Part shown: one piece after another, positions 25,597-34,110 of the stretch | Numbering within the stretch: the first letter of the stretch is position 1 | Layout of the letters: each line of letters starts with the position of its first letter | From: M3007 sp964621185 | Lineage (GTDB): Bacteria; Bacteroidota; Bacteroidia; Chitinophagales; Saprospiraceae | Assembly: GCA_964621185.1 (NCBI GenBank) | Contig: CAZULM010000007.1 | Coordinates: 100,967-164,966, forward strand | Length of the DNA stretch: 64,000 nt | Direction: 5' to 3' | Program-made: the position numbers and the translations under genes | Notes under the pieces: generated by a model | Databases searched by the model: none | Told to the model about the DNA's origin: nothing | The model's input: only the letters and a program-made list of their open reading frames with translations

Positions 25597-26361
25597 ATGT
25601 CAAACACCCTTTTTGTCGGAAAAGTTTACCATCAATTCGACGAACTGCCTTCCACCAACGATTGGGCATTGGAATTGATCGCAAAAAGCAAGCCAGCTGA
25701 GGGAACGGTGGTGCGGGCTGCCACACAGACAGCCGGTCGCGGCCAGTTTGGCAGCCGTTGGGTAAGCCCGCCCGGGCAAAACCTCCTGATGAGCGTGATC
25801 CTATATCCCAGTTGGCTCGCGGCAAAAGACCAATTCTGCCTGAGCATGGCCGTCGCCCTGGCACTGCACGATGCCGTGGAGCATCCTGATGCCAGCATCA
25901 AATGGCCGAACGACTTATACCTGGGCGACAAAAAAACGGCGGGCATTTTGATTCAAAACAGCATCGGCGGGGCGCATTTGCAGTCCTCCGTGGTCGGTAT
26001 TGGCCTGAACGTCAACCAACGGGAATTCGACCCGGCTTTGCCCAACCCGACATCGCTGGCGGAGGGCTTCGGCACCAATTTCGACCTCGACCAGGTGATG
26101 CGGTGCGTATTTGTAAGCCTCGAACAGCAGTATTTGCAGTTGAAGGCGGGGCGCTTGGAGGCGATTAAAACTGCGTATGAAGGGCTGCTGTACCGCCGCA
26201 ACCAGCTTTCCAGTTTTGTGCGGGCGGCAGACGACAGCCGGTTTGAAGGCATCATCCGGGGTGTTTCTGCATCGGGGCGGCTGGAAGTGGAGCTGCTGGG
26301 CGGCGGGACGGAGCTGTTTGATTTGAAGGAGGTTCGGTTGCTGGGAAATAGAGATTTCTGA
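25597..26361 (+). CDS. birA: Biotin-[acetyl-CoA-carboxylase] ligase
   Basis: 254 residues. Activates biotin with ATP and attaches it to the biotin carrier protein of acetyl-CoA carboxylase. Seen: STNDWALELI, the biotinyl-AMP loop TAGRGQFGSRW (with GRG), IKWPNDLYLGDKKTAGILIQ and VGIGLNVNQREF, then a small C-terminal SH3-like domain. There is no N-terminal helix-turn-helix, so this is the catalytic-only class and not a biotin operon repressor. Start ATG 25597 gives the usual length for this class. Confidence 0.93.
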   Translation: MSNTLFVGKVYHQFDELPSTNDWALELIAKSKPAEGTVVRAATQTAGRGQFGSRWVSPPGQNLLMSVILYPSWLAAKDQFCLSMAVALALHDAVEHPDASIKWPNDLYLGDKKTAGILIQNSIGGAHLQSSVVGIGLNVNQREFDPALPNPTSLAEGFGTNFDLDQVMRCVFVSLEQQYLQLKAGRLEAIKTAYEGLLYRRNQLSSFVRAADDSRFEGIIRGVSASGRLEVELLGGGTELFDLKEVRLLGNRDF

Positions 26362-26401
26362 GCGCGGGTATCTGACGGCAAGGTGCCAATTTTTTTGAAT
26401 G

Positions 26402-26537
26402 ACGATTGGCGAGTACATGATTTGCGATTGTTGAGGTAATTGTTGATTTTTGAAGGCTGATTTCTACGACACCCAAATCAACAATTATTCATTCAGACTT
26501 TACTTCAACAATTGTAAATCATGTACTCGCCAATCGT
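26402..26537. repeat. MITE-like nested inverted repeat between birA and glgB
   Basis: Outer arms 26402-26433 and 26505-26537 pair over about 32 bp with few mismatches (ACGATTGGCGAGTACATGAT and its complement). Inner arms 26439-26449 and 26475-26485 pair perfectly over 11 bp. The 136-bp element fills the gap between two convergent genes and has no coding potential. Confidence 0.8.
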
Positions 26538-26555
26538 AAATCAAAATTAATCGGC

Positions 26556-28532
26556 TCATTTGTCTTTCGATGCCGCAGACCCCTTAGGCTTTCCCTCTTT
26601 CTTCTCAGCCACCTTTCCCTTTTTCTTAGGCGGCTTTTCCCCTTCAAAAACCATCACGCTGAGCGGCGGGAGCTTGAAACTTACCGATTGCTTGTGCCCA
26701 TGACTGGGCTTCTTTTTTGCCGTCAAAACGCCGTTGAGCATCCCGTTGCCGCCATATTTTTTGTCGTCGCTGTTGAGCACCTCTGTCCATTTGCCCGGGT
26801 ATGGCACGCCCACGGCATAGTCTTCCATATAGCTCAAATTGAAATGGCAAACCACGAGCAGCACGGGGTCGTTTTCGTCGCCCTTTCGCAGGTAGCACAC
26901 CACGGAGTTTTGGGTGTCGTCGCCGGAAATCCAGGCGAAGCCTTCCGGGGAAAAAGCATTTCTCCAAAGGGCGGGCCGGCTCACGTATAGTTGGTTGAGG
27001 TCTTTTACCCAATCCTGAACCCCCCGGTGGAAGTCGTATTGCAGCAGTTGCCAGGGCACGCCGAGGTCGTGGCTCCATTCGGTCGTTTGGCCAAATTCTG
27101 CCCCCATGAACAATATTTGGGTGCCGGGATGCATCCACTGGTGCCCGAACAAAGCCCGGAGGTTGGCAAATTTCTGCCATTCGTCGCCGGGCATCTTGTA
27201 CAAGAGGGAAGCTTTCATGTGCACCACTTCGTCGTGGCTGAGGGGGAGCATAAACCGCTCCGAAAAAGCGTAATCTATGGAGAAGGTGATTTCGTTCTGG
27301 TGGAAAGGCCGGTAGATCATCGGCCTTTTGAAATATTGGAGCGCGTCGTGCATCCAGCCCATCATCCATTTTTGGCCGAAGCCCAGCCCGCCGTTGAAGG
27401 TCGGGTGGGTCACCTGCGGGAAAGCCGTGCTTTCTTCGGCGATGGTCTCGATGCCCGGAAAGCTGGCATAGACGGCCTCGTTGAAATCCTTGAAAAAACT
27501 GATGGCTTCCAGGTTTTCGCGGCCCCCGTGGATGTTGGGCATCCATTCGCCTTCCTTGCGCGAGTAGTCGTGGTACAGCATGGAGGCCACGGCATCTACC
27601 CGCAGGCCGTCGATATGGTACTTGTCGAGCCAAAACATGGCGTTGGAGATCAGGAAGCTGCGCACTTCGTTGCGCCCGTAGTCGAAAACATAACTGTTCC
27701 AGTCGGGATGGTAGCCGCGGCGCATGTCGGCATATTCGTACAGGTGCGTGCCGTCGAAAAAGTACAGGCCGTGGATATCGCTGGGGAAGTGTGATGGCAC
27801 CCAGTCGAGGATGACCCCGATGCCGGCTTCGTGGAACTTTTCGACCAGGTACATGAAGTCCTCAGGCTTGCCCGCGCGGCTGGTGGGCGCGAAAAAGCCG
27901 GTGATCTGGTATCCCCATGAAGGGAAATAGGGGTGCTCCATGACGGGCATCAGTTCCACGTGGGTGAAGCCCATTTCTTTCACGTAAGGCACCAGCTCGG
28001 CGGCCAGCTCGCGGTAGCTCATAGAGCGGTTGCCATCCTGGGCTATTTTTTTCCAGGAACCGGGGTGCACTTCATAGACGGACCAAGGTTGGGGCTTGCC
28101 GGCCAGTTCCCGCCGTTTTTTCAGCCAATTTTCGTCTGTCCAGTCGTGGTCGAAGGCCCACACGACCGAGGCTGTCTGGGGCGGGATTTCCCAGAGCAGG
28201 GCATAAGGGTCGCCTTTGTCGAGGGCAACACCCAGGTGGGTTTCTATATGGTATTTATAGACCGCGCCCTTGCCGAGCCCAGGGATAAAGCCCTCCCAGA
28301 TGCCACTGCTGTCCCAGCGCGGCTTCAGCGGGTGGCTGCCGGGGTTCCAGCGGTTGAAATCGCCGGTGACGCAGACGCTTTTGGCATTGGGCGCCCACAC
28401 GGAAAAAGCGACGCCCTTTTGGCCGTCGAGCTCGACGAGGTGGCTGCCCATTTTTTCGTACAGGCGAAAATGCTTCCCGCTCTTGAACAAGGCTATGTCG
28501 AAATCGGTGAGAAGAGAAAAGGGTTTGACCAT
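26556..28532 (-). CDS. glgB: 1,4-alpha-glucan branching enzyme
   Basis: 658 residues. Introduces alpha-1,6 branches into glycogen. An N-terminal CBM48-like domain (FSVWAPNAKSVCVTGDFNRW, about residues 40-130) precedes the GH13 barrel. Catalytic motifs: DWVPSHF, DGLRVDAVASMLY (nucleophile Asp), ETIAEES (acid/base Glu) and LPLSHDEVVH. The N-terminal region is short, as in the group without an extra beta domain. The C-terminus carries an unusual Lys-rich tail of about 25 residues. No other glycogen gene is nearby. Confidence 0.95.
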   Translation of the reverse strand: MVKPFSLLTDFDIALFKSGKHFRLYEKMGSHLVELDGQKGVAFSVWAPNAKSVCVTGDFNRWNPGSHPLKPRWDSSGIWEGFIPGLGKGAVYKYHIETHLGVALDKGDPYALLWEIPPQTASVVWAFDHDWTDENWLKKRRELAGKPQPWSVYEVHPGSWKKIAQDGNRSMSYRELAAELVPYVKEMGFTHVELMPVMEHPYFPSWGYQITGFFAPTSRAGKPEDFMYLVEKFHEAGIGVILDWVPSHFPSDIHGLYFFDGTHLYEYADMRRGYHPDWNSYVFDYGRNEVRSFLISNAMFWLDKYHIDGLRVDAVASMLYHDYSRKEGEWMPNIHGGRENLEAISFFKDFNEAVYASFPGIETIAEESTAFPQVTHPTFNGGLGFGQKWMMGWMHDALQYFKRPMIYRPFHQNEITFSIDYAFSERFMLPLSHDEVVHMKASLLYKMPGDEWQKFANLRALFGHQWMHPGTQILFMGAEFGQTTEWSHDLGVPWQLLQYDFHRGVQDWVKDLNQLYVSRPALWRNAFSPEGFAWISGDDTQNSVVCYLRKGDENDPVLLVVCHFNLSYMEDYAVGVPYPGKWTEVLNSDDKKYGGNGMLNGVLTAKKKPSHGHKQSVSFKLPPLSVMVFEGEKPPKKKGKVAEKKEGKPKGSAASKDK

Positions 28533-28569
28533 GAATAATTTATAATTTATCGGCTAACAGAACTTCGGC

Positions 28570-28577
28570 TAAAGATA
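28570..28577 (-). promoter_or_regulatory. -7-like element of glgB
   Basis: TATCTTTA on the minus strand, seven of eight positions of TAnnTTTG, about 38 bases before the glgB ATG in the divergent region 28533-28700. Confidence 0.35.
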
Positions 28578-28700
28578 GGCAAGCATTTTTTGTAAAAGAA
28601 AAAACCGTGTTTTTCTTGAAAATCAATCCTTGGCACAATTTTGGCTCCAATTCTGCTTGCCTCCCCCTTCGTAATCGTCAAAACCAAACAGGTATCCCGC

Positions 28701-29381
28701 ATGAACGGACAATCTACACATGCTGCGTTCCACAATTTCCCGCTATTGGCTTCACTTTCAGAGCCCGAGCTGCAAAGGCTGGCAACCATGGCCGAACGAA
28801 AAACGGCGCCCAAACACACCCTGATCTACCTTTCCGACGAGCCCAGCGATTATATATGCCTTCTGCTGAACGGATCGGTGAAAATCGGCATCTACTCTCC
28901 CGATGGCCGGGAAATCATCAAGAGCATCCAGCACCCTTTTACCGTATTTGGCGAATTGGGCCTCACCGGCGAATTGCGCCGCTCCGAATTCGCCTCCGCT
29001 ATGGGCCGCGACGTGGATTATTTCCAGATCAAAGTGGCCGATTTCAAACACCTTATGCAGCAAAATTTCCGCCTGTCGCAGGCCGTGATGCTGAGCCTGG
29101 GCGATCGGCTCCGCAAAGCCGAGCGGCATTGGGAATCGCTCATCTTGAAAGATGTGCGCTCCAGGATCGTGGAGTTTCTGAAAGAAAGCGCCGGAGAACG
29201 GGGCCGGCAGATCGGCTTCGAAACCTTAGTGAAACACGGACTTACCCAACAAGACATCGCCAACTTAGTCGGCGCCAGCCGGCAAACCGTGACGGCTATC
29301 CTCAACGAATTGCGCAAATCAAACCTTATCCACTTTAACCGGAATACCATTTTGATCCGGGATATGGATAAATTGAATTGA
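28701..29381 (+). CDS. Crp/Fnr-family transcriptional regulator
   Basis: 226 residues. A cyclic-nucleotide-binding-type beta-roll (about residues 10-125) is followed by a dimer helix and a Crp-type winged helix (about 150-222) with recognition region LTQQDIANLVGASRQTVTAILNELRK. The beta-roll has LFGELGLTG-like FGELGLTGELRRSEFASA, close to the phosphate-binding cassette, but the Arg-Ser pair is shifted, so cAMP binding is uncertain. No Cys cluster for an iron-sulphur centre is seen. The start at 28701 was chosen because it removes a non-family extension. Divergent from glgB; regulation of glgB is possible but not shown. Confidence 0.88.
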   Translation: MNGQSTHAAFHNFPLLASLSEPELQRLATMAERKTAPKHTLIYLSDEPSDYICLLLNGSVKIGIYSPDGREIIKSIQHPFTVFGELGLTGELRRSEFASAMGRDVDYFQIKVADFKHLMQQNFRLSQAVMLSLGDRLRKAERHWESLILKDVRSRIVEFLKESAGERGRQIGFETLVKHGLTQQDIANLVGASRQTVTAILNELRKSNLIHFNRNTILIRDMDKLN

Positions 29382-29393
29382 GGGCATCGGACG

Positions 29394-29480
29394 GCGCCCT
29401 CCATCGGGCGCCACCCTCCATCGGGCGCCACCCTCCATCGGGCGCCACCCTCCATCGGGCGGCGCCCGATGCTAGTGATT
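29394..29480. repeat. Tandem 18-bp palindromic repeats
   Basis: CCATCGGGCGCCACCCTC repeats three times from 29401 and ends in a hairpin CATCGGGCGGCGCCCGATG-like sequence, followed by GCTAGTGATTCCGCCC. The CTAGTG tail is shared with the REP-like elements near 8.5 and 38.6 kb. Confidence 0.8.
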
Positions 29481-29549
29481 CCGCCCTTTCAGGGCTAGGG
29501 GTGGGATTTACATTTTTGTTTGGTGTCGGAGGATTTGGGTGGTTTTTGG

Positions 29550-29557
29550 TAGTTTTG
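29550..29557 (+). promoter_or_regulatory. -7 element before thrA
   Basis: TAGTTTTG, exact TAnnTTTG match, 135 bases before the thrA ATG. The intervening leader has no Thr/Ile-rich leader peptide; it ends in CCACC-type words directly before the start. Confidence 0.4.
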
Positions 29558-29692
29558 CGGCTTCAAATCTTTTTTATCAAGAGAAATTGGGTACATGGCA
29601 CTTGCTTTTCTTTGGTCTGCAAGTTTATTGTGAAGGTAGCAAAGTGCTTGCATCATGGAGCTTCGTCCACCATCCACCGTCCACCGTAAAAC

Positions 29693-32140
29693 ATGCTCGT
29701 ACTGAAATTTGGCGGCACCTCTGTTGGCAACGCCGCCAACATTCGCCGCACCCTCCAAGTCATTCAGCAAAAAGCGCCGCAACAGCAATTGGTTGTGGCT
29801 GTTTCCGCCATGAGCGGTGTCACCGACCTGCTGTTGAAAGCGGGCCAATTGGCTGCATCCAAGGATGAAAGCTTTAGGGACGTATTGGCCGAAATCGAAA
29901 AAAAACACGTAGATGCGATCAAAGAACTGATCCCTATTTTGGAGCAGAACAGCATCCTGAGCCATACCAAACGAAGCTTGAACAACCTTGAAACCTTGCT
30001 GGAAGGCTGCTTCCTGCTCGGGGAGATCACTCCCAGGACAAGCGACAGCATCGTGAGTTTCGGGGAACTGCTCTCTTCCCATATCGTTGCCAAAGCGCTC
30101 GAAGCGAAAATCCCGAACAGCGCATTCAAGGACAGCCGCGAACTGCTGACGACCAACAGCAACTTCGGCCACGCTGCCGTTGATTTTGAGCGGACCAACA
30201 AGGCCATTCGGGCGCATTTCAACAAACACCAACACCGGGTGACCATCGTGCCGGGCTTTATCGGCGCCGCCCCCGACGGCCAGACGACCACGCTCGGGCG
30301 CGGGGGCTCTGATTACACGGCGGCTATTTTCGCCGCAGCCCTGCACGCGCAGGAACTGGAGATTTGGACCGATGTCAACGGCATGTTTACCGCCAACCCC
30401 AAGATCGTGCGGCAAGCGAAACCTATCGAAAAGCTTACTTACGAGGAAGCGATGGAGTTGTCGCACTTTGGCGCCAAGGTGCTGTACCCGCCCACGATCC
30501 AGCCCGTTTTGAGCAAAAACATCCCGATTTGGATCAAAAACACCTTTGAGCCGGAAGCGCTCGGCACCTTTATTTCCAATGTGCCCACAAAAAGCGTCAA
30601 CCCAATCAAAGGGATCAGCCATATCGATAAAATCGCGCTGATTACCCTGGAAGGTTCGGGCATGATCGGCGTGGCCGGCTCCTCGAAACGGCTGTTTGAA
30701 GTGCTGTCCAATATTCATGTTAACGTCATCTTTATCACCCAGGCTTCCTCTGAACACTCCATCTGCATCGGCGTGCTGGAACAGGATGCCCTAAAGGCAA
30801 AACCCGCCATCGACAAGGCTTTCGAGATCGAAATCGCGCAGGAGAAAGTGAACCCTTGCTTAGTGGAGAACGACCTGTGCATCGTGGCCGTCGTGGGCGA
30901 GCAGATGAAAAACCACCAGGGCATCAGCGGCAAGATGTTCAGCGCCCTGGGCTACAACAACGTCAACATCAGGGCCATCGCGCAAGGGGCATCGGAGCGG
31001 AACATCTCCATCGTCATCGACAAAAAAGACGTGCACAAGGCCCTCAATACCTTGCACGAGAAGTTTTTTGAAGACAATACCAAACAGCTCAACCTCTTCG
31101 TGATGGGCGTGGGCAACGTCGGGAAAAAATTCCTCGACCAACTGAAACAGCAGCAAGCCTACCTGCTCGAACAGCACAAGCTCAACATCCGCGTCATCGG
31201 CATGGCCAACTCGAAAAAGATGTACTTCGACCTGGAGGGTATAGCACTCGACAACTGGGCAGAAAAACTGGCGACCGCCCCGGATTTGGACAGCACGACC
31301 TTTATCGACACCGTGAAAACCTACAACCTGCGCAACAGCATCTTTGTGGACATCACCGCCAGCGACATCGTTGCCGGCTTGTACGACAGGTTTTTGCAGC
31401 ACAACATCGCCGTCGTTACTTGCAACAAAATTGCCTGCGCCGCCGATTATGGCAGCTACCGCAACCTGAAAACCCTGTCGCGCAAATACAACGCGCCCTT
31501 TCTGTTCGAAACCAACGTCGGCGCCGGCCTGCCCATCATCGACACACTGAAAAACCTGGTGGCATCGGGCGACAAGGTGCACGAGATACAGGCCGTTTTG
31601 TCGGGCAGCCTGAACTTTATCTTCAATAATTACAACGGGAACAACAGCTTCGCCGAGGTGGTGCGGCAGGCCGGCGTGGAAGGCTATACCGAGCCAGACC
31701 CGAAGATCGACCTGAGCGGCGTGGACGTGATGCGCAAAATACTGATACTCATACGGGAAAGTGGCTACGTCATGGAATTGGGCGACATCGAAAACCACGC
31801 GTTTTTGCCGGAAATATGCCTGAAAACGAAAACAGTGGAGACTTTTTTTGAGTCGCTGGAAAAGCAGGAGGCACACTTTAAGGCATTGATAGACAAAGCG
31901 CAGCAGAATAATTACAAGCTGAAGTACGTGGCGACTTTTAAGGAAGGCGCGGCTTCCGTTGGCTTGCAGGAAATAGCCCCCGAGCATCCGTTCTACAACC
32001 TGGAGGGCAAAGACAACATCGTGCTTTTTTATACCGATCGGTATGTGGACCAACCGCTGCTCATTAAGGGCGCCGGGGCCGGTGCGGCGGTGACGGCTTC
32101 GGGGATTTTTGCGGATGTGATCCGGATGGGGAATGTGTGA
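29693..32140 (+). CDS. thrA: Bifunctional aspartate kinase/homoserine dehydrogenase I
   Basis: 815 residues. First and third steps from aspartate toward homoserine. The kinase (about 1-300) starts MLVLKFGGTSVGN and has the GRGGSDYTA motif. Two ACT-like regulatory segments (about 310-460) follow, for example SGMIGVAGSSKRLFEVL. The dehydrogenase (about 465-815) has the nucleotide motif VMGVGNVGKKF, the GSLNFIFN motif and the DPKIDLSGVDVMRKILIL active-site region. Known: ThrA-type fusions are commonly inhibited by threonine. thrB follows 415 bp later; thrC is absent from the window. Confidence 0.96.
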   Translation: MLVLKFGGTSVGNAANIRRTLQVIQQKAPQQQLVVAVSAMSGVTDLLLKAGQLAASKDESFRDVLAEIEKKHVDAIKELIPILEQNSILSHTKRSLNNLETLLEGCFLLGEITPRTSDSIVSFGELLSSHIVAKALEAKIPNSAFKDSRELLTTNSNFGHAAVDFERTNKAIRAHFNKHQHRVTIVPGFIGAAPDGQTTTLGRGGSDYTAAIFAAALHAQELEIWTDVNGMFTANPKIVRQAKPIEKLTYEEAMELSHFGAKVLYPPTIQPVLSKNIPIWIKNTFEPEALGTFISNVPTKSVNPIKGISHIDKIALITLEGSGMIGVAGSSKRLFEVLSNIHVNVIFITQASSEHSICIGVLEQDALKAKPAIDKAFEIEIAQEKVNPCLVENDLCIVAVVGEQMKNHQGISGKMFSALGYNNVNIRAIAQGASERNISIVIDKKDVHKALNTLHEKFFEDNTKQLNLFVMGVGNVGKKFLDQLKQQQAYLLEQHKLNIRVIGMANSKKMYFDLEGIALDNWAEKLATAPDLDSTTFIDTVKTYNLRNSIFVDITASDIVAGLYDRFLQHNIAVVTCNKIACAADYGSYRNLKTLSRKYNAPFLFETNVGAGLPIIDTLKNLVASGDKVHEIQAVLSGSLNFIFNNYNGNNSFAEVVRQAGVEGYTEPDPKIDLSGVDVMRKILILIRESGYVMELGDIENHAFLPEICLKTKTVETFFESLEKQEAHFKALIDKAQQNNYKLKYVATFKEGAASVGLQEIAPEHPFYNLEGKDNIVLFYTDRYVDQPLLIKGAGAGAAVTASGIFADVIRMGNV

Positions 32141-32142
32141 GT

Positions 32143-32250
32143 TTCACCACAGGTTTTTTTTCACCTCAGCGTTTCGCGGAGGTTTCACTGAGGTTTTTTC
32201 ACCACAGAGTTTCGCAGAGTTTCGCAGAGGTTTCACAGAGGTTTTTTAGA
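32143..32250. repeat. TTTCGCAGAG/TTTCAC short-word repeats
   Basis: Words CACAGAG, TTTCGCAGAG and GAGGTTT alternate directly after the thrA stop. No gene is seen in 32141-32555, which is filled by this and the following repeats. Confidence 0.6.
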
Positions 32251-32271
32251 ATTTTTTCTGGAGCCACTATG

Positions 32272-32377
32272 ATATAGCCAACGCAAAGTGGTTGTGAAAA
32301 TGGAAAGTCTGTAATTTGTTGAAAATCAGCATTTCAGCATCCATCAATCCTTCAAATCCACCCAAATCCAGGTATAA
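32272..32377 (+). repeat. CCAACGCAAAGTGG...GGTATAA dispersed repeat, copy 1
   Basis: Starts ATATAGCCAACGCAAAGTGG and ends AAATCCAGGTATAA. It matches 43047-43241 almost throughout, except that the latter is interrupted by a 90-bp insertion. The last 42 bases also match 45236-45276. Confidence 0.9.
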
Positions 32378-32412
32378 GATGCAGGCAAAATAAGAAGCCA
32401 CCAAACAAGCGC

Positions 32413-32450
32413 ACATTATCGAATTATCAAATTATCGAATTGTCACATTA
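32413..32450 (+). repeat. ATTATCAAATTATC short-word repeat
   Basis: Words ATTATC, GAATTATC and AAATTATC in tandem. The same words lie at 33510-33538, 38961-39004, 48351-48389 and 58711-58728. Confidence 0.7.
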
Positions 32451-32554
32451 TACCTCACGCCGCTTGGTTTTGTGCATGGCGATCTTTGTAATCAATTGAA
32501 CATCAGTTGAATCAATCATACTCAATCACAAAAATCAGGCGAATCATAGTATAA
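32451..32554 (+). repeat. 104-bp dispersed repeat, copy 1
   Basis: TACCTCACGCCGCTTGG ... GCGAATCATAGTATAA, ending two bases before the thrB ATG. It is the same length as the copies at 62257-62360 (four differences) and 15362-15465 (minus strand, about five). Confidence 0.95.
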
Positions 32555-32555
32555 A

Positions 32556-33476
32556 ATGCTCAAACTTTTTTGTCCCGCCACCATCGCTAACTTGTCCTGC
32601 GGCTTCGACGTGCTGGGGCTCTGCCTGGAGTCTGTGGGCGACGAGATGCTGCTGGCAAAAACGAACAATAAAGGCGTAGTTATCAAAGAAATTGTCGGCG
32701 CCGATTTGCCCTTGGAAGCCGAAAAAAATGTGGCCGGGGTGGCAGCTTTGGCCATGATTGATGCCTTGGGGCTCGGTTTTGGGGTAGAGATCACCATTTA
32801 TAAAAACATAAAAGCGGGCAGCGGCATCGGCAGCAGCGCCGCGAGCGCTGCCGGGGCAGTGGTGGGCATCAATGAAATGCTGGCAAAGCCCCTGCCGCGC
32901 AAAACCCTGATCCCTTTTGCCATGCAAGGCGAAAAATTAGCCTCCGGGGCTGCCCATGCCGACAACGTGGCGCCGGCGCTGTTGGGCGGGTTCACCCTCA
33001 TACGCAGCTACGAGCCGCTGGATGTGGTCAAAATGCACACGCCGCCCGATCTGTACGCCACGGTGATCCACCCGCAAATAGAGCTTAAAACTGCCGATTC
33101 CCGCTCGATCATCAAGCAGCAAATTCCCCTGAAAAAAGCCATACAGCAATGGGGCAATGTCGGCGGTTTTGTCTGCGGGCTTTATACCGAAGATTATGCG
33201 CTGATCGGCAATTCGCTGCAGGACAATATCGTGGAACCGCTGCGCTCTATGTTGATACCCCGATTCGAGGAGGTGAAGCAGGCCGCATTGTCCAACGGCG
33301 CGCTGGGTTGCGGCATCTCTGGTTCAGGGCCATCTGTTTTTAGCTTGTGCAAAGGCATTAGCAACGCAGAAAACGTGGCAAAGGCCATGCGCGAAGTGTA
33401 CAAGGATTTAGGAGTCGCCTTCGACATCCATGTTTCTGGCATTAATGACCAAGGGGTACGGGCAATACCAGCCTAA
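32556..33476 (+). CDS. thrB: Homoserine kinase
   Basis: 306 residues, GHMP kinase. Phosphorylates homoserine with ATP on the path to threonine. The N-terminus MLKLFCPATIANLSCGFDVLG is typical, the phosphate loop is GSGIGSSAASAAGA (about residues 89-102), and GCGISGSGPSVFSL is the C-terminal glycine motif. It follows thrA in the same direction but starts immediately after a 104-bp dispersed repeat, so its leader differs from a simple operon. thrC does not follow. Confidence 0.95.
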   Translation: MLKLFCPATIANLSCGFDVLGLCLESVGDEMLLAKTNNKGVVIKEIVGADLPLEAEKNVAGVAALAMIDALGLGFGVEITIYKNIKAGSGIGSSAASAAGAVVGINEMLAKPLPRKTLIPFAMQGEKLASGAAHADNVAPALLGGFTLIRSYEPLDVVKMHTPPDLYATVIHPQIELKTADSRSIIKQQIPLKKAIQQWGNVGGFVCGLYTEDYALIGNSLQDNIVEPLRSMLIPRFEEVKQAALSNGALGCGISGSGPSVFSLCKGISNAENVAKAMREVYKDLGVAFDIHVSGINDQGVRAIPA

Positions 33477-33509
33477 AATCCGGCAAGAGTCAATATTGCA
33501 GCCGCCCCT

Positions 33510-33538
33510 ATTATCACATTATCAAATTATCTCATTCC
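33510..33538 (+). repeat. ATTATCACATTATCAAATTATC short-word repeat
   Basis: Tandem words of the ATTATCA type between thrB and the next dispersed repeat. There is no coding sequence in 33477-33751. Confidence 0.65.
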
Positions 33539-33557
33539 CTCTTATTCCCAACGAAAA

Positions 33558-33645
33558 GTGGTTTGCGAAAATATCATGGGGTAAATCTTTGATAATCACT
33601 ATGATCCATCCTGAAAATCTCGGAAATCACTGGAATCCTGGTATA
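33558..33645 (+). repeat. GTGGTTTG...GGTATA dispersed repeat, copy 4
   Basis: GTGGTTTGCGAAAATATC ... ATCCATCCTGAAAATCTC ... GGAATCCTGGTATA. It aligns with copies at 17942-18040 and 24928-25025 and shares the CCAACG(A/C)AAAGTGG start with the family at 32272 and 43047. Confidence 0.85.
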
Positions 33646-33751
33646 TTCTGTTATTTTTTTGAAAAAGCCGGTAAAAGTCCCCCGCTATCTCCTCCCACAT
33701 CCCGAACTTTGTGCCGCCTTAGCCACCTTTTCAATTTAAAATGGTGAAAAA

Positions 33752-34075
33752 ATGAAAAAACTCGCAGTGCTGCTCCCCCTTCTTGCCCTTCTGTTTGCCT
33801 TTGCCCCCGAAAAAAGCGGGCCAGAAATCCCCGCCGACATACAGGCATTGCTCGACCGGCATGGTTGCGCCGCTTGCCACAGCATGACCCGCAAACTGGT
33901 AGGGCCCAAGTGGACCGACATTGCCGCAAAGAAATATTCGGCTAAGCGCATCGCCGAGCTGGTCAAAAAACCGGAACCAGCCAACTGGCCCGGCTATGTG
34001 CCCATGCTGGCCCAGCCGACAGTGCCCAAAGCCGACCTTACCAAGATTTCCAATTGGTTGGCTGGCTTGAAATAA
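33752..34075 (+). CDS. Small periplasmic c-type cytochrome
   Basis: 107 residues. Signal peptide MKKLAVLLPLLALLFAFA. The haem c attachment site is C-A-A-C-H at residues 39-43 and a Met in YVPMLAQP near residue 88 is a likely sixth ligand, as in class I cytochromes c (cytochrome c-551/552 type). A single-haem electron carrier in the periplasm; its partner is not known. It ends 35 bp before the lipA start in the same direction. Confidence 0.88.
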   Translation: MKKLAVLLPLLALLFAFAPEKSGPEIPADIQALLDRHGCAACHSMTRKLVGPKWTDIAAKKYSAKRIAELVKKPEPANWPGYVPMLAQPTVPKADLTKISNWLAGLK

Positions 34076-34085
34076 ACTTTCAGCA

Positions 34086-34093
34086 TACCTTTG
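34086..34093 (+). promoter_or_regulatory. -7 element of lipA
   Basis: TACCTTTG, exact match, 17 bases before the lipA ATG. TTG triplets lie 16 and 25 bases upstream, neither at ideal spacing. Confidence 0.4.
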
Positions 34094-34110
34094 GCGTTCT
34101 GCAAGGCACC

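Noticed and set aside
28607..29338. 243-codon plus-strand frame overlapping the Crp/Fnr gene
   Set aside because: Arg/Pro-rich out-of-frame translation; the overlapping frame carries both Crp domains.
29558..29692. Possible thr attenuator before thrA
   Set aside because: Short frames in the leader (such as one at 29595) lack Thr or Ile runs, and there is no terminator hairpin with a T tract.
29495..30757. 420-codon minus-strand frame over the start of thrA
   Set aside because: Antisense shadow; thrA motifs on the plus strand are unambiguous.
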